Below are positions 51,905-59,560 of a stretch of DNA of 64,000 nucleotides, in pieces. The DNA lies in NCBI RefSeq assembly GCF_052030545.1, contig NZ_JBPDIH010000002.1, positions 1-64,000 of the forward strand. The letters are read 5' to 3'. The notes under the pieces are model-generated. The model was not told the DNA's origin. It did not search any database and saw only the letters and a list, made by a program, of their open reading frames with translations. Position 1 is the stretch's first letter. The number at the start of each line of letters is the position of its first letter. The position numbers were made by a program, and so were the translations under genes. Origin of the DNA: CANMXU01 sp052030545 (GTDB lineage: Bacteria; Pseudomonadota; Gammaproteobacteria; Enterobacterales; Alteromonadaceae).

Positions 51905-52254
51905 GATAGTTGATGATTGCGCCGGAGGTGCCACCCGACTATAACGCCGATAACTAAACCTACTTGCCACCAAAAGCCTCCCAAAACAAAACCACAAATG
52001 GCACCGTAACTCCCAGCTATACCAACAGCTAAAATGTGGTTGCTAATAAACCTTGATACTATAAATTCCATTGAAAGTGAAAATATCATGGATGGGATTA
52101 GCATATAAAAATACGCGAAAAACAAGATAAAAAATGACATCGAAAGTGATATTTTACTATAAAAAATAGAACCAACTAATACGGGTATGCCCCACCCAAG
52201 CAGCGGCGGGTAGAACACTCCTGCAAATATTCTATATCTCCGCCCAATGGTCAT
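51841..52254 (-). CDS. Cassette membrane protein with attC-encoded C-terminus
   Basis: A 137-residue protein with three or four hydrophobic segments (YPPLLGWGIPVLVGSIF, LSMSFFILFFAYFYMLIPSMIF, and a glycine-rich AVGIAGSYGAICGFVLGGFWW). The last twenty residues or so (NKSLKRTNNSWFLLLRRLF) are encoded by the attC site itself, because no stop codon occurs before it. Start ATG 52254. The family is unknown. Four basic residues near the end could lie on the cytoplasmic side. Confidence 0.6.
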   Translation of the reverse strand: MTIGRRYRIFAGVFYPPLLGWGIPVLVGSIFYSKISLSMSFFILFFAYFYMLIPSMIFSLSMEFIVSRFISNHILAVGIAGSYGAICGFVLGGFWWQVGLVIGVIVGWHLRRNHQLSVNKSLKRTNNSWFLLLRRLF

Positions 52255-52263
52255 ATCACCTCA

Positions 52264-52360
52264 GTTAACGCCTCACTAAGAGGCAAATAATTGTTGGTTA
52301 AAATAGGCGACGAAGGAGCAACAACCAACTGTTATTTGTCCTTTTGAGTGCCTTGTTAGC
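52264..52360 (-). other. attC site
   Basis: GTTAACGCCTCACTAAGAGGC ... GTGCCTTGTTAGC, 97 bases, arms TTGGTTAAAATAGGCGACG and ACCAACTG. Very good complementarity of the outer arms. Confidence 0.88.
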
Positions 52361-52361
52361 T

Positions 52362-52976
52362 TTATTTTTTAATTACCACACTAGTTTCATTGCTTGCTTT
52401 GGGTAATGCAATTATAAGCTTACTCCAGTCCAAGTTAGGATATTTAGCTTTAAATAAAGCTATATCCCTCGTTTGGTTGCTTGTAACTTCCCAAAAGTAC
52501 TCCTTGGTCGCTGAATACTCCCCGATGTAATTAATGGCGCCACTTTTAATTTTAATTGGCATTGAGAATTCATTTTCAGGGTACCAGTTTCGAGAGAATG
52601 CACCGCGAGTTTGGAATAACCGATAATTGTAAAATTCATATTCCCCAGCAGGTACAATATAAGCAAAAAGATTTCCTGAATATTGCTTTTCCTTATAATC
52701 GAAATCATAAGCTACAAAAGGAGCTGTAGTCGATGCTTTACCTAGAATATTTATATCTTGCTCTATGTTCGAATCTTTTGAACGAAGACGAATACTCCAA
52801 ATATCATAAATAGCGGCGGCATTAGCTCTTGATAGCGAGCCGATAATTACACCATATCCATCTTTTTGAGCTAAACCATTATCAATTGTTTCTGGTAAAT
52901 TTGGTCGTTCAGTCATTTTGCAGCTAAATAGAGCGAGACTCATTGCAATTAAAATAACCTTCTGTACAGAATTCAT
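52362..52976 (-). CDS. Cassette lipoprotein, 204 residues
   Basis: Lipoprotein signal with LALFSC (cysteine at about residue 19). The mature domain reads as beta-rich, with FVAYDFDYKEKQYSGNLFAYIVPAGEYEFYNYRLF in the middle; the YIVPAGEYEFYNY phrase is like that of small exported proteins that present a folded beta-sandwich. The DIALFKAKYPNLDW region follows. No family recognised. ATG 52976, AGGAGTATT before it. The stop sits at the attC edge. Shows no sign of decay. Confidence 0.65.
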   Translation of the reverse strand: MNSVQKVILIAMSLALFSCKMTERPNLPETIDNGLAQKDGYGVIIGSLSRANAAAIYDIWSIRLRSKDSNIEQDINILGKASTTAPFVAYDFDYKEKQYSGNLFAYIVPAGEYEFYNYRLFQTRGAFSRNWYPENEFSMPIKIKSGAINYIGEYSATKEYFWEVTSNQTRDIALFKAKYPNLDWSKLIIALPKASNETSVVIKK

Positions 52977-53002
52977 AATACTCCTATCCTTGGTAAATAA
53001 AG

Positions 53003-53061
53003 CTAACGCTTTAGCTAAGCGGCGCAGTTTACTGCGTCCATAGCTTGAGCGTATTGTTATA
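53003..53061 (-). other. attC site, short type
   Basis: CTAACGCTTTAGCTAAGCGGC ... GTATTGTTATA, only about 59 bases, with an inner palindrome GCGCAGTTTACTGCG. A different subtype from the 95-100-base sites around it. Confidence 0.7.
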
Positions 53062-53431
53062 TTTCTTCTTGTTCGGTTAAATATTTGTTTATAAATTCTT
53101 CTAAGCTATCGGCATATTTTGTACAACGCATTTCTTCATGATCAGAAAATCCTACGGAAAAATGGGTGCCATCTAAAACAGTAACATAGTGGTCACCACA
53201 ACCATTATGGCCAATAATTAAATAGTTATCGGGCCATTTTTCACCGTAATAACCATCCTTTCGAACAGCGTTATTTTCTTCAATAACTTCATCTGGCGAA
53301 TTCCAAAGCCCGAAGTCTTGAGCATCACAATTCAACAATTCAGGCGGATAGTTGGTAATAACCTCAATGTAATGAAGAGGAAGCTTAAGTTTGGTTTCCT
53401 TTTCAATTCTTAAAATATCTTCAGGGGTCAC
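53057..53431 (-). CDS. SMI1/KNR4 (SUKH) family protein, integron cassette
   Basis: A 124-residue protein with the SUKH fold: DILRIEKETKLKLPLHYIEVITNYP at the N-terminus, a middle GYYGEKWPDNYLIIGHNGCGDHYVTVLDG and SLEEFINKYL at the end. The NGCGDHY stretch is the conserved core. SUKH proteins often serve as immunity proteins against contact-dependent or polymorphic toxins, but many stand alone. No toxin partner is encoded next to it. It is a free cassette between two attC sites. Start ATG 53431. Confidence 0.85.
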   Translation of the reverse strand: MTPEDILRIEKETKLKLPLHYIEVITNYPPELLNCDAQDFGLWNSPDEVIEENNAVRKDGYYGEKWPDNYLIIGHNGCGDHYVTVLDGTHFSVGFSDHEEMRCTKYADSLEEFINKYLTEQEEI

Positions 53432-53448
53432 TTCAGTTCCTTAGAAAC

Positions 53449-53547
53449 ATAACGCCTACATTAAGAGGCAAAAAATATGTTGGCTAAAATAAGCGACGAA
53501 GGAGCAAAAGCCAACTGTTTTTTGTCCTGCTTTAATGACTTGTTAGT
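53449..53547 (-). other. attC site
   Basis: ATAACGCCTACATTAAGAGGC ... ATGACTTGTTAGT, 99 bases, arms TTGGCTAAAATAAGCGACG and AGCCAACTG. The stop of the next gene overlaps its right end. Confidence 0.88.
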
Positions 53548-54148
53548 TGTTCACTTCATTAAGAACACCGTTTTTACGCAATTCTCTTAGTAAACCATTT
53601 ACCTCAACTTTAAAAGAGGCATGACCATCTTTTATAGACTTTGCGTAATCTACCAAAGCAGAATGATGTGCAATAGCTTGTTGTTTGTGTACTTCTAGCT
53701 GAGACTCAGCAAATAGTTTCTCTGAGAACTCCCACTTTGAAACTAAATCATTGTTTAATCGAAAAGAATCCACCATACCCTTTGCAATGGTATAAGTTTT
53801 AATGATTTTTTTACGTAAATCATTATCTGGAATTCGTCCAATCAAAAAACTATTACCATTATAGACAGTAAAAAAATCACTAACCAAAGGATAATAAAAA
53901 GCTAATGCTTCTTGATCATTAAGGTTTTCAATCTTACTTCCCATAGACTCTTGATAGCGTTCGAAAATAGTTTCTAGTTCATCATGAATTGCTTGTAGCA
54001 CACCTTTTATTAATTTTTTTTCACTTTCATCAGATTGGGTTTTCTGATTATCAAATGATTTTTGTGTCGATTTCAATGCGAAGAAACCGGCTATGAAACC
54101 ACCAATTACTGCACCTGAAATTGCAGAGCCAAAAGAACTCCAATCCAT
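53543..54148 (-). CDS. Cassette protein with N-terminal membrane anchor
   Basis: A 201-residue protein. Residues 4-25 form one membrane helix with a glycine-zipper pattern (SGAVIGGFIAGFFAL). The rest is a long helical cytoplasmic or periplasmic region (KTQSDESEKKLIKGVLQAIHDELETIFERYQES; later EKLFAESQLEVHKQQAIAHH). No family is recognised. Such one-helix proteins with coiled regions appear in many integron arrays. Start ATG 54148 preceded by AAGGAGTATCAAC. Confidence 0.65.
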   Translation of the reverse strand: MDWSSFGSAISGAVIGGFIAGFFALKSTQKSFDNQKTQSDESEKKLIKGVLQAIHDELETIFERYQESMGSKIENLNDQEALAFYYPLVSDFFTVYNGNSFLIGRIPDNDLRKKIIKTYTIAKGMVDSFRLNNDLVSKWEFSEKLFAESQLEVHKQQAIAHHSALVDYAKSIKDGHASFKVEVNGLLRELRKNGVLNEVNN

Positions 54149-54168
54149 GTTGATACTCCTTGAACAAC

Positions 54169-54263
54169 TAACGCCTTACTAAGCGGCGCGAAATTGTTGG
54201 CTAAAATTGCGAGGAACGAGCGCTAGCCAACTGTTTAGCGTCCGTTTGAGTAACTTGTTATAC
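54169..54263 (-). other. attC site
   Basis: CTAACGCCTTACTAAGCGGCGC ... GAGTAACTTGTTATAC, 95 bases. Inner arms TTGGCTAAAATTGCGAGGA and AGCCAACTG differ from the neighbours (AACGAGCGC instead of AAGGAGCAA), so a third subtype. Confidence 0.85.
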
Positions 54264-54266
54264 GTT

Positions 54267-55097
54267 CTAGTCAACGTGCATTGCAGTTTTAGCAAATTTT
54301 TTTAAATGCTCTTTTGCTTTTTCAAAGCTTGCTTTGGCAACAAGATCATTACTATTAGTTTTTAAATATTCTTCTAAGTATTTTACTTCAATATGTACTA
54401 AGTCAATTCTAATTCTTTGCAACCAATTTGGAGTGCCTAAATTATGACTTTCCCAATTTCGATTTATAAAAGGATTTTCATAATATGGAATGTCTTCGAA
54501 TGCCTCTTTGCTTATCCCCTTTTTAATTAAAAGAGATTCAAATTCATTTTGTAGGTTTTCATCACTTTCATGAAGGCGATCAAGCAAACCTTTAATTCCA
54601 TCAATTGCCTCGTAGGCACTTTTGATAACCTGAAAGAAGCTATTATCCCCTTTAACTTCCATAGCTAATCCTGTATCAGCGAATACATGGTCAACATTGT
54701 TTAATCTTTCAATATCTCCCCAATATTTTTCCATTTCATGAGAAAGTTTTACTAATTCAGCCTCGTCAATTTTAAAATTATCTTTTTCAAATACCTGCTC
54801 ATGTTCATTCTTTATTTGGATGAGCCTTTCTGCTGGATATTCTTTCACATCATCTGTTTCAATATGATGTGGATAACAAAGAATTAATAAATTCTCATAA
54901 CTTCGGCGGAATTCATCATCGCTTTCTTCATTAAAGCGTTCGCCTCCCGTCATTGCGGCTTCAATGTGACATACTTGACCAATAAATTTATTTTTATTGT
55001 TCATTATTGGTTGGGTGCAACCGGGAAAGGCACATTGATTTCCTGATCTTGCGAAAAGAGCTCTTAGAGTATTTGTCTTAGGTGCTAGACGAGCCAT
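54267..55097 (-). CDS. HNH endonuclease family protein, integron cassette
   Basis: A 276-residue protein. The N-terminal 90 residues are an HNH nuclease with zinc-binding pairs: CAFPGC (Cys22, Cys27), QVCHIEA (His44), then ENLLILCYPHH (Asn69, Cys74, His77). The rest is a helical domain with no recognised family (VKLSHEMEKYWGDIERLNN onward). An N-terminal HNH plus unknown helical part fits a restriction or phage-defence nuclease whose target recognition lies in the C-terminal domain (inference). ATG 55097. It is a neighbour of an Mrr-like nuclease cassette, but each has its own attC. Confidence 0.85.
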   Translation of the reverse strand: MARLAPKTNTLRALFARSGNQCAFPGCTQPIMNNKNKFIGQVCHIEAAMTGGERFNEESDDEFRRSYENLLILCYPHHIETDDVKEYPAERLIQIKNEHEQVFEKDNFKIDEAELVKLSHEMEKYWGDIERLNNVDHVFADTGLAMEVKGDNSFFQVIKSAYEAIDGIKGLLDRLHESDENLQNEFESLLIKKGISKEAFEDIPYYENPFINRNWESHNLGTPNWLQRIRIDLVHIEVKYLEEYLKTNSNDLVAKASFEKAKEHLKKFAKTAMHVD

Positions 55098-55115
55098 GCA
55101 AATCCTTTTTGAACG

Positions 55116-55213
55116 TATAACGCCTCGTTAAGAGGCAATAAAATTGTTGGCTAAAATTAGCGACGAAGGAGCAAAAGCCAACTGTTTTTTGTCCTTTTAA
55201 ACGACTTGTTAGT
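55116..55213 (-). other. attC site
   Basis: ATAACGCCTCGTTAAGAGGC ... ACGACTTGTTAGT, 98 bases, arms TTGGCTAAAATTAGCGACG and AGCCAACTG. Confidence 0.88.
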
Positions 55214-56168
55214 TTTCATATCCCAAACCACCCATGTACGATGGAATTTGCATGAGTGACGTAACTCTATCCTGCTCACTATCAGTTAAATGACGGCAAA
55301 TATATGGATATACTTTAAGCATGAAGTTTTTTAAATTTTCAAATGCTTCATCTGAATACTCAACGCCATCTCTTAACTCATTAAAAGTGCTCATAATCCA
55401 TTTTATAAATACTGTTGGCATCATTACGTCAGAAATATCCTCCCAACCGTCAACAACATCATTCCGCTGCTTTCTTATATGGTTTGAAAGTACATCATCA
55501 CAATGCCCACGACATGTCCAATAAACATATTCATATCGTTTAGTTTCATTCACGTAATCTTTACGTGTTTTTTTCCAAAGTTGAATTATACCTTTGTCAT
55601 CTTGGGCAAATAGCTCTTTGTCACAAACTTTGCAGAAAAGTTTAGGCTCCTCAGCAAAAATTTGAGCTGGTTTTGGGTTATTTGTTTTCCACTTATCGAG
55701 AGATTTTGGAAAGTAGCGTTCGGCAATTTCAAGGCCTTTTGCTGAATGCAATAGATTGCTTTCTATTTTTTCATAGTCGAAAATTTGAGATTCAATTTTC
55801 CCTTCCATGCCTTGAAGGTTGCCAGCAAGACCTGCACTCGCAAGTGTTGAATAAAAACCAATAAAACCATCACACTCATTAGCTTCTACTCGATCTCTTA
55901 TATTGAAATCGTCAGTTGGTTTTACTGAATTACCACTATGTGCTTTATGCTTACAACTAACCAACCATTTAACTAATGTTTGACCGCCAACGCCAGTTCG
56001 TTTTTCTTGAACTATTAAGTCAACACCGCCATCAGCACCTCTATCAGGATCGGTGATTATTTCGTAGCCTACAAAAGATAAAAAGTCTCTAGCAAATAGT
56101 TCGAATTGGTCTTGATAGCCTGAGGCAATATGCGCTTCAGAAATTTCCTTGAAATCTAGAACAGCCAA
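55209..56168 (-). CDS. Mrr-like restriction endonuclease fold protein, integron cassette
   Basis: A 319-residue protein. The N-terminal 160 residues resemble the Mrr/PD-(D/E)xK nuclease fold: a helix with FARDFLSFVGYEII, the catalytic-type GADGGVDLIV (Asp50) and a WLVSCKHK strand (Lys73), where the usual glutamine before the cysteine is serine. The C-terminal half has cysteine pairs (CKVC at about 192-195 and CRGHC at about 231-235) that could bind zinc. ATG 56168, AAGGAGGCC before it. It may restrict modified or foreign DNA, with target unknown. The stop overlaps the attC site. Confidence 0.75.
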   Translation of the reverse strand: MAVLDFKEISEAHIASGYQDQFELFARDFLSFVGYEIITDPDRGADGGVDLIVQEKRTGVGGQTLVKWLVSCKHKAHSGNSVKPTDDFNIRDRVEANECDGFIGFYSTLASAGLAGNLQGMEGKIESQIFDYEKIESNLLHSAKGLEIAERYFPKSLDKWKTNNPKPAQIFAEEPKLFCKVCDKELFAQDDKGIIQLWKKTRKDYVNETKRYEYVYWTCRGHCDDVLSNHIRKQRNDVVDGWEDISDVMMPTVFIKWIMSTFNELRDGVEYSDEAFENLKNFMLKVYPYICRHLTDSEQDRVTSLMQIPSYMGGLGYEN

Positions 56169-56186
56169 CGAGGCCTCCTTTGAAAA

Positions 56187-56284
56187 CTAACGCCCTGTTA
56201 ATGGGCAAAATATAGTTGGCTAAAATAAGCGACGAAGGAGCAAAAGCCAACTGTATTTTGTCCTTGTTAAACAGCTTGTTATAT
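56187..56284 (-). other. attC site
   Basis: CTAACGCCCTGTTAATGGGC ... AACAGCTTGTTATA, 98 bases, arms TTGGCTAAAATAAGCGACG and AGCCAACTG. Confidence 0.88.
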
Positions 56285-56297
56285 GCCTTTTTCAGCA

Positions 56298-56675
56298 CTA
56301 ACCAAAGACTGAAAAGCCTCCGGCCAAATAAACAAATAAAAGTAATAAAATAAAATTTAGGTACATAGCCTCTGCCCATGGCTTTGAGTCCGATACCATT
56401 AATTTATGTAACTTTCCTAAAAGTGGAATCTTACGAATAAATGATTCCATTTGGAAACGAGACACACCAATACACCAAAGAAGCATGGCAGCTAGCCAAC
56501 AAAGAAGCATTGGTACATATATTTTCCAAGAATCTTCTGGCTCTATTCCTCCTTCGGGTACAAGGTAAAACCCTAAAATACCTACAGCTACCAATATTAA
56601 TGATAAGACCAAAAATATATTACCGAATGGACTGAGATAAACCTGAAGCTTTGAGTAGATATTCGGTGTTGGCAT
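56298..56675 (-). CDS. Cassette membrane protein, three predicted helices
   Basis: 125 residues from ATG 56675, which follows AAGGAGGCTCA; longer frames upstream would run into the repeated element. Hydrophobic segments are FGNIFLVLSLILVAVGILGF, WKIYVPMLLCWLAAMLLWCIGVS and FILLLLFVYLAGGF. A basic loop with FIRKIPLLGKLHKLMV separates the last two. No family recognised. It is the first cassette after repeat copy B. Confidence 0.6.
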   Translation of the reverse strand: MPTPNIYSKLQVYLSPFGNIFLVLSLILVAVGILGFYLVPEGGIEPEDSWKIYVPMLLCWLAAMLLWCIGVSRFQMESFIRKIPLLGKLHKLMVSDSKPWAEAMYLNFILLLLFVYLAGGFSVFG

Positions 56676-56692
56676 TGAGCCTCCTTGGCATA

Positions 56693-56949
56693 TAACAGTC
56701 TTTTTAACAGGAAATATTCCGTGTTTAAACAAGGAACATTTCCTCCTTTCTTTTTCGTAATTACGCTAACCTTAAGTTATTTAACCAATATGTTCAATAA
56801 CTTAAACAAAAGACCAAACTAACTTTGTAGGAAAGAAGGAATTATCTTGCTCTTAGCGCCCTTTTCTTTTTCATCTTCAAGTAAAAAATAGTAAAGGATC
56901 AGAAATAGAAAAGGGGTCGGTGACATATATGTCACCGACCCCGATTTTA
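56693..56949. repeat. 257-base direct repeat, copy B (array-start element)
   Basis: Begins TAACAGTCTTTTTAACAG and ends CCGATTTTA. It includes a hairpin at 56709-56743 (GGAAATATTCC/GGAACATTTCC around GTTTAAAC), a second inverted repeat TTAAGTTATT/AATAACTTAA at 56772-56805, and a perfect 30-base palindrome at 56913-56942. By eye it is identical to copy A (57586-57842). On the minus strand it ends CTGTTATATG directly before the cassette at 56298. On its other side it joins AATGCCTTGTTAGC, the outer end of an attC site. Confidence 0.9.
56913..56942. repeat. Perfect 30-base REP palindrome in copy B
   Basis: GGGGTCGGTGACATA joined to its exact reverse complement TATGTCACCGACCCC. Minimal form of the repeat block at 18521. 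Confidence 0.9.
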
Positions 56950-56963
56950 AATGCCTTGTTAGC
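56943..56963 (-). other. Half attC site fused to repeat copy B
   Basis: GATTTTAAATGCCTTGTTAGC has the outer end of an attC site (GCCTTGTTAGC), overlapping the rhomboid stop, but the opposite end is missing and repeat copy B continues instead. It may be a truncated attC or the end of an unusually long one. Confidence 0.5.
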
Positions 56964-57570
56964 TTCCTTGTACAACCAGCCTAGATGAGTGCTGCCTATA
57001 AAAATAGAGCGCTAGCATAAAGCCTATAACAAAACTTAGAGCGTGCCCAGGCTTTGGGTACCCTACAGATTTAAAGTCTAAATACAGTGAAGGAATAAGT
57101 GCAAATGCAAGAGCTACCAATACTAAATATAAATTGTCGGCTTTTTTTAGAGCTAAAACAACTAAAAAGCCAGCAAAGCCAAAAGCAGCCTGTGATGCTC
57201 CAGTACCAGTATTCCAAGGTGGTGAGCCAAATTGTGTACTAAACAACGTACCAGAAACACCAGCGAGTAACCAAATTGCGAATGTGTACTTAGGCCCTAT
57301 TTTTCGCTCGACGATAATACCTAAAATTAATATTGATAACACATTATAAATCATATGCTTTTGATGAACATGAATTAACTGTGAAGTGAAAAATCGCCAT
57401 ATTTCAAAGTTTTTTATGCCTTCGATAGTTAACCCACCATATTCAGCAAGATGAATAATTCTAGACTTACCTAAAAATGTGCCTGTTAATTGGTAAGCAA
57501 CGTAAATAGAAAAACTCATAGTGAGAATGCAGATTAATAATGTAGATATTGGTTTGTGATTAGAACTCAT
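56959..57570 (-). CDS. Rhomboid-family intramembrane serine protease, cassette
   Basis: A 203-residue membrane protein with six or more helices. The active-site serine is Ser126 in GTGASQAAFG and the partner histidine is His176 in PKPGHALSF. Asn76 in HMIYNV is the usual asparagine of the oxyanion region. FFTSQLIHVHQKHMIYN is the classical rhomboid helix-2 region. The small size recalls rhombosortases, but I cannot claim that group. It cuts membrane substrates within the lipid phase. It is enclosed by two identical 257-base repeats, and its own attC site is incomplete. ATG 57570. Confidence 0.85.
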   Translation of the reverse strand: MSSNHKPISTLLICILTMSFSIYVAYQLTGTFLGKSRIIHLAEYGGLTIEGIKNFEIWRFFTSQLIHVHQKHMIYNVLSILILGIIVERKIGPKYTFAIWLLAGVSGTLFSTQFGSPPWNTGTGASQAAFGFAGFLVVLALKKADNLYLVLVALAFALIPSLYLDFKSVGYPKPGHALSFVIGFMLALYFYRQHSSRLVVQGS

Positions 57571-57585
57571 ACTTCATCCTGAAGC

Positions 57586-57842
57586 TAACAGTCTTTTTAA
57601 CAGGAAATATTCCGTGTTTAAACAAGGAACATTTCCTCCTTTCTTTTTCGTAATTACGCTAACCTTAAGTTATTTAACCAATATGTTCAATAACTTAAAC
57701 AAAAGACCAAACTAACTTTGTAGGAAAGAAGGAATTATCTTGCTCTTAGCGCCCTTTTCTTTTTCATCTTCAAGTAAAAAATAGTAAAGGATCAGAAATA
57801 GAAAAGGGGTCGGTGACATATATGTCACCGACCCCGATTTTA
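57586..57842. repeat. 257-base direct repeat, copy A (array-start element)
   Basis: By eye identical to copy B with an offset of 893 bases. Minus-strand end CTGTTAGC lies 16 bases before the rhomboid start codon. The other end meets the AbgT gene region directly, with no integrase gene in between. Contains the perfect palindrome 57806-57835. Confidence 0.9.
57806..57835. repeat. Perfect 30-base REP palindrome in copy A
   Basis: Same sequence as at 56913-56942. It may also form the terminator-like hairpin at the 3' end of the AbgT gene. Confidence 0.9.
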
Positions 57843-57883
57843 GACCGTAGTTTACGAATCAACGATCACACAAATCAAACCTT

Positions 57884-59479
57884 TTACGGTTGATAATATA
57901 TCGGTGATGCAGGTCCTACTGGCAAACCAAAACCAAATACCCAAACATAAAACAATGCCACCCAACCAATAAAGAAGACAATACTGTATGGCAACATGGT
58001 GGCGACGAGCGTTCCTATGCCCATGTCTTTTTTATATTTCACCGCTACCGCTAATATTAAGCCGAAATAGCTCATCATAGGAGTAATTAGGTTAGTCACT
58101 GAATCGCCAATACGGTAAGCTGCTTGAATGGTTTCAGGCGCGTAACCGATTAGCATTAACATAGGCACAAATATCGGTGCGGTGGCTGCCCACTGCGCTG
58201 AAGATGAACCTAAACTTAAGTTAATTACCGCACACATTAAAATAAAACCTATAAATACTTCTGGTCCTGTAAGGCTAAGCGCCTGTAATAAAGCCGCGCC
58301 TTTAATGGCGATAATGGTGCCAAAGTTCGTCCATTTAAAAAATGCGACAAATTGAGCAGCAAAAAATACCAGTACGATATAAAGCCCCATTGAGCTAATG
58401 CTTTTTGCCATTGCGTCAATTACGTCTCGGTCATTTTTCATGGTGCCAACGACTTTACCGTAAACAAAGCCCGGTATAGCAAAGGTGATAAAAATAAAAG
58501 CAACAATGCCTTTAAGAAACGGCGATCCTGCGACTAAGCCCGTTTCAGGATTTCGCATAATGCCGTTTTCAGGAATAATGCTTAGCGCGAGTAAAATACA
58601 CATTAGCAAGAAGGTAAAACCTGCCCAACGCAAACCTTTCTTTTCTAACGGGGTAATGTGCTCAACGGTACTTGCTGATAAATCGATGCTTGCTTCGCTT
58701 GGGTCATATTTACCAAGGCGCGGCTCAACAATTTTTTCAGTAATGAAGGTACCTAAGGTGGCGATAAGAAAAGTCGATACGATCATGAAATACCAGTTAG
58801 CTTCTGGGCCAACCACATAATCAGGGTCGATCATTTGTGCGGCAGGCGTAGTGATACCGGCAAGTAATGGGTCGATGGTGCCTAATAATAAATTAGCGCT
58901 GTAACCACCAGAAACACCCGCAAAAGCGGCGGCTAAACCGGCAAGTGGGTGACGACCTAAGCTGTGAAATATCATCGCAGCTAACGGAATTAATACCACG
59001 TAGCCAAGCTCTGATGCGGTGTTTGATAAAATTGCTGCTAACACAATAGCAAAAGTAACAAAGCGTTTTGAAGCGCCCATTACCATATTACGCATGGTGG
59101 CAGACAATAAGCCTGAATGCTCAGCAACACTTACACCAAGTATTGCCACTAATACCGTACCTAGTGGCGCAAAGCCGGTAAAGTTAGTCACTAAACCGGT
59201 TACGATACGATGTAAACCATCAACAGACATTAAGCTAACAACATGTATCACACCGTCTGGTGCGCGCCCTTTCGCCCCTTCGGGTCTTGGGTCAACTACG
59301 CTTAGGTCAAAAAAGTCAGCGATGCCGCTGCCAACAATAATCGCAACACAAAAAATCGCAAACAAGGTGATAGGATGCGGTAATAGGTTACCTAAGTATT
59401 CAACGGTCGATAAAAAACGATTGAACAAACCTTTAGGTTTTTCATTTTTAGAGGGGATATTGGTAACTTCTGAAGTCAT
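57884..59479 (-). CDS. AbgT family transporter
   Basis: A 531-residue inner-membrane protein with about twelve helices. AbgT-type motifs are NLLPHPITLFAIFCVAIIVGSGIADFF, SELGYVVLIPLAAMIFHSLGRHPLAGLAAAFAGVSGGYSANLLLGTIDPLLAGI, and GDSVTNLITPMMSYFGLILAVAVKYKKDMG at the end. Members transport p-aminobenzoyl-glutamate or export sulfonamides. The gene is the boundary of the cassette array and is chromosomal backbone. ATG 59479. It follows gcvP on the same strand by 81 bases but is probably a separate unit. Confidence 0.93.
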   Translation of the reverse strand: MTSEVTNIPSKNEKPKGLFNRFLSTVEYLGNLLPHPITLFAIFCVAIIVGSGIADFFDLSVVDPRPEGAKGRAPDGVIHVVSLMSVDGLHRIVTGLVTNFTGFAPLGTVLVAILGVSVAEHSGLLSATMRNMVMGASKRFVTFAIVLAAILSNTASELGYVVLIPLAAMIFHSLGRHPLAGLAAAFAGVSGGYSANLLLGTIDPLLAGITTPAAQMIDPDYVVGPEANWYFMIVSTFLIATLGTFITEKIVEPRLGKYDPSEASIDLSASTVEHITPLEKKGLRWAGFTFLLMCILLALSIIPENGIMRNPETGLVAGSPFLKGIVAFIFITFAIPGFVYGKVVGTMKNDRDVIDAMAKSISSMGLYIVLVFFAAQFVAFFKWTNFGTIIAIKGAALLQALSLTGPEVFIGFILMCAVINLSLGSSSAQWAATAPIFVPMLMLIGYAPETIQAAYRIGDSVTNLITPMMSYFGLILAVAVKYKKDMGIGTLVATMLPYSIVFFIGWVALFYVWVFGFGLPVGPASPIYYQP

Positions 59480-59560
59480 TAATATTTAGCCTTATATGAA
59501 AATGGTGAGCAACAGGAGCTCACCATTTATTAGCGGTATCAGTTATCTTCAACCAGTTAA

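Noticed and set aside
56959..57570. Rhombosortase call for the rhomboid protein, linked to the PEP-CTERM gene
   Set aside because: PEP-CTERM proteins are processed by exosortases, while rhombosortases act on GlyGly-CTERM proteins. Sequence alone does not support the narrower name.
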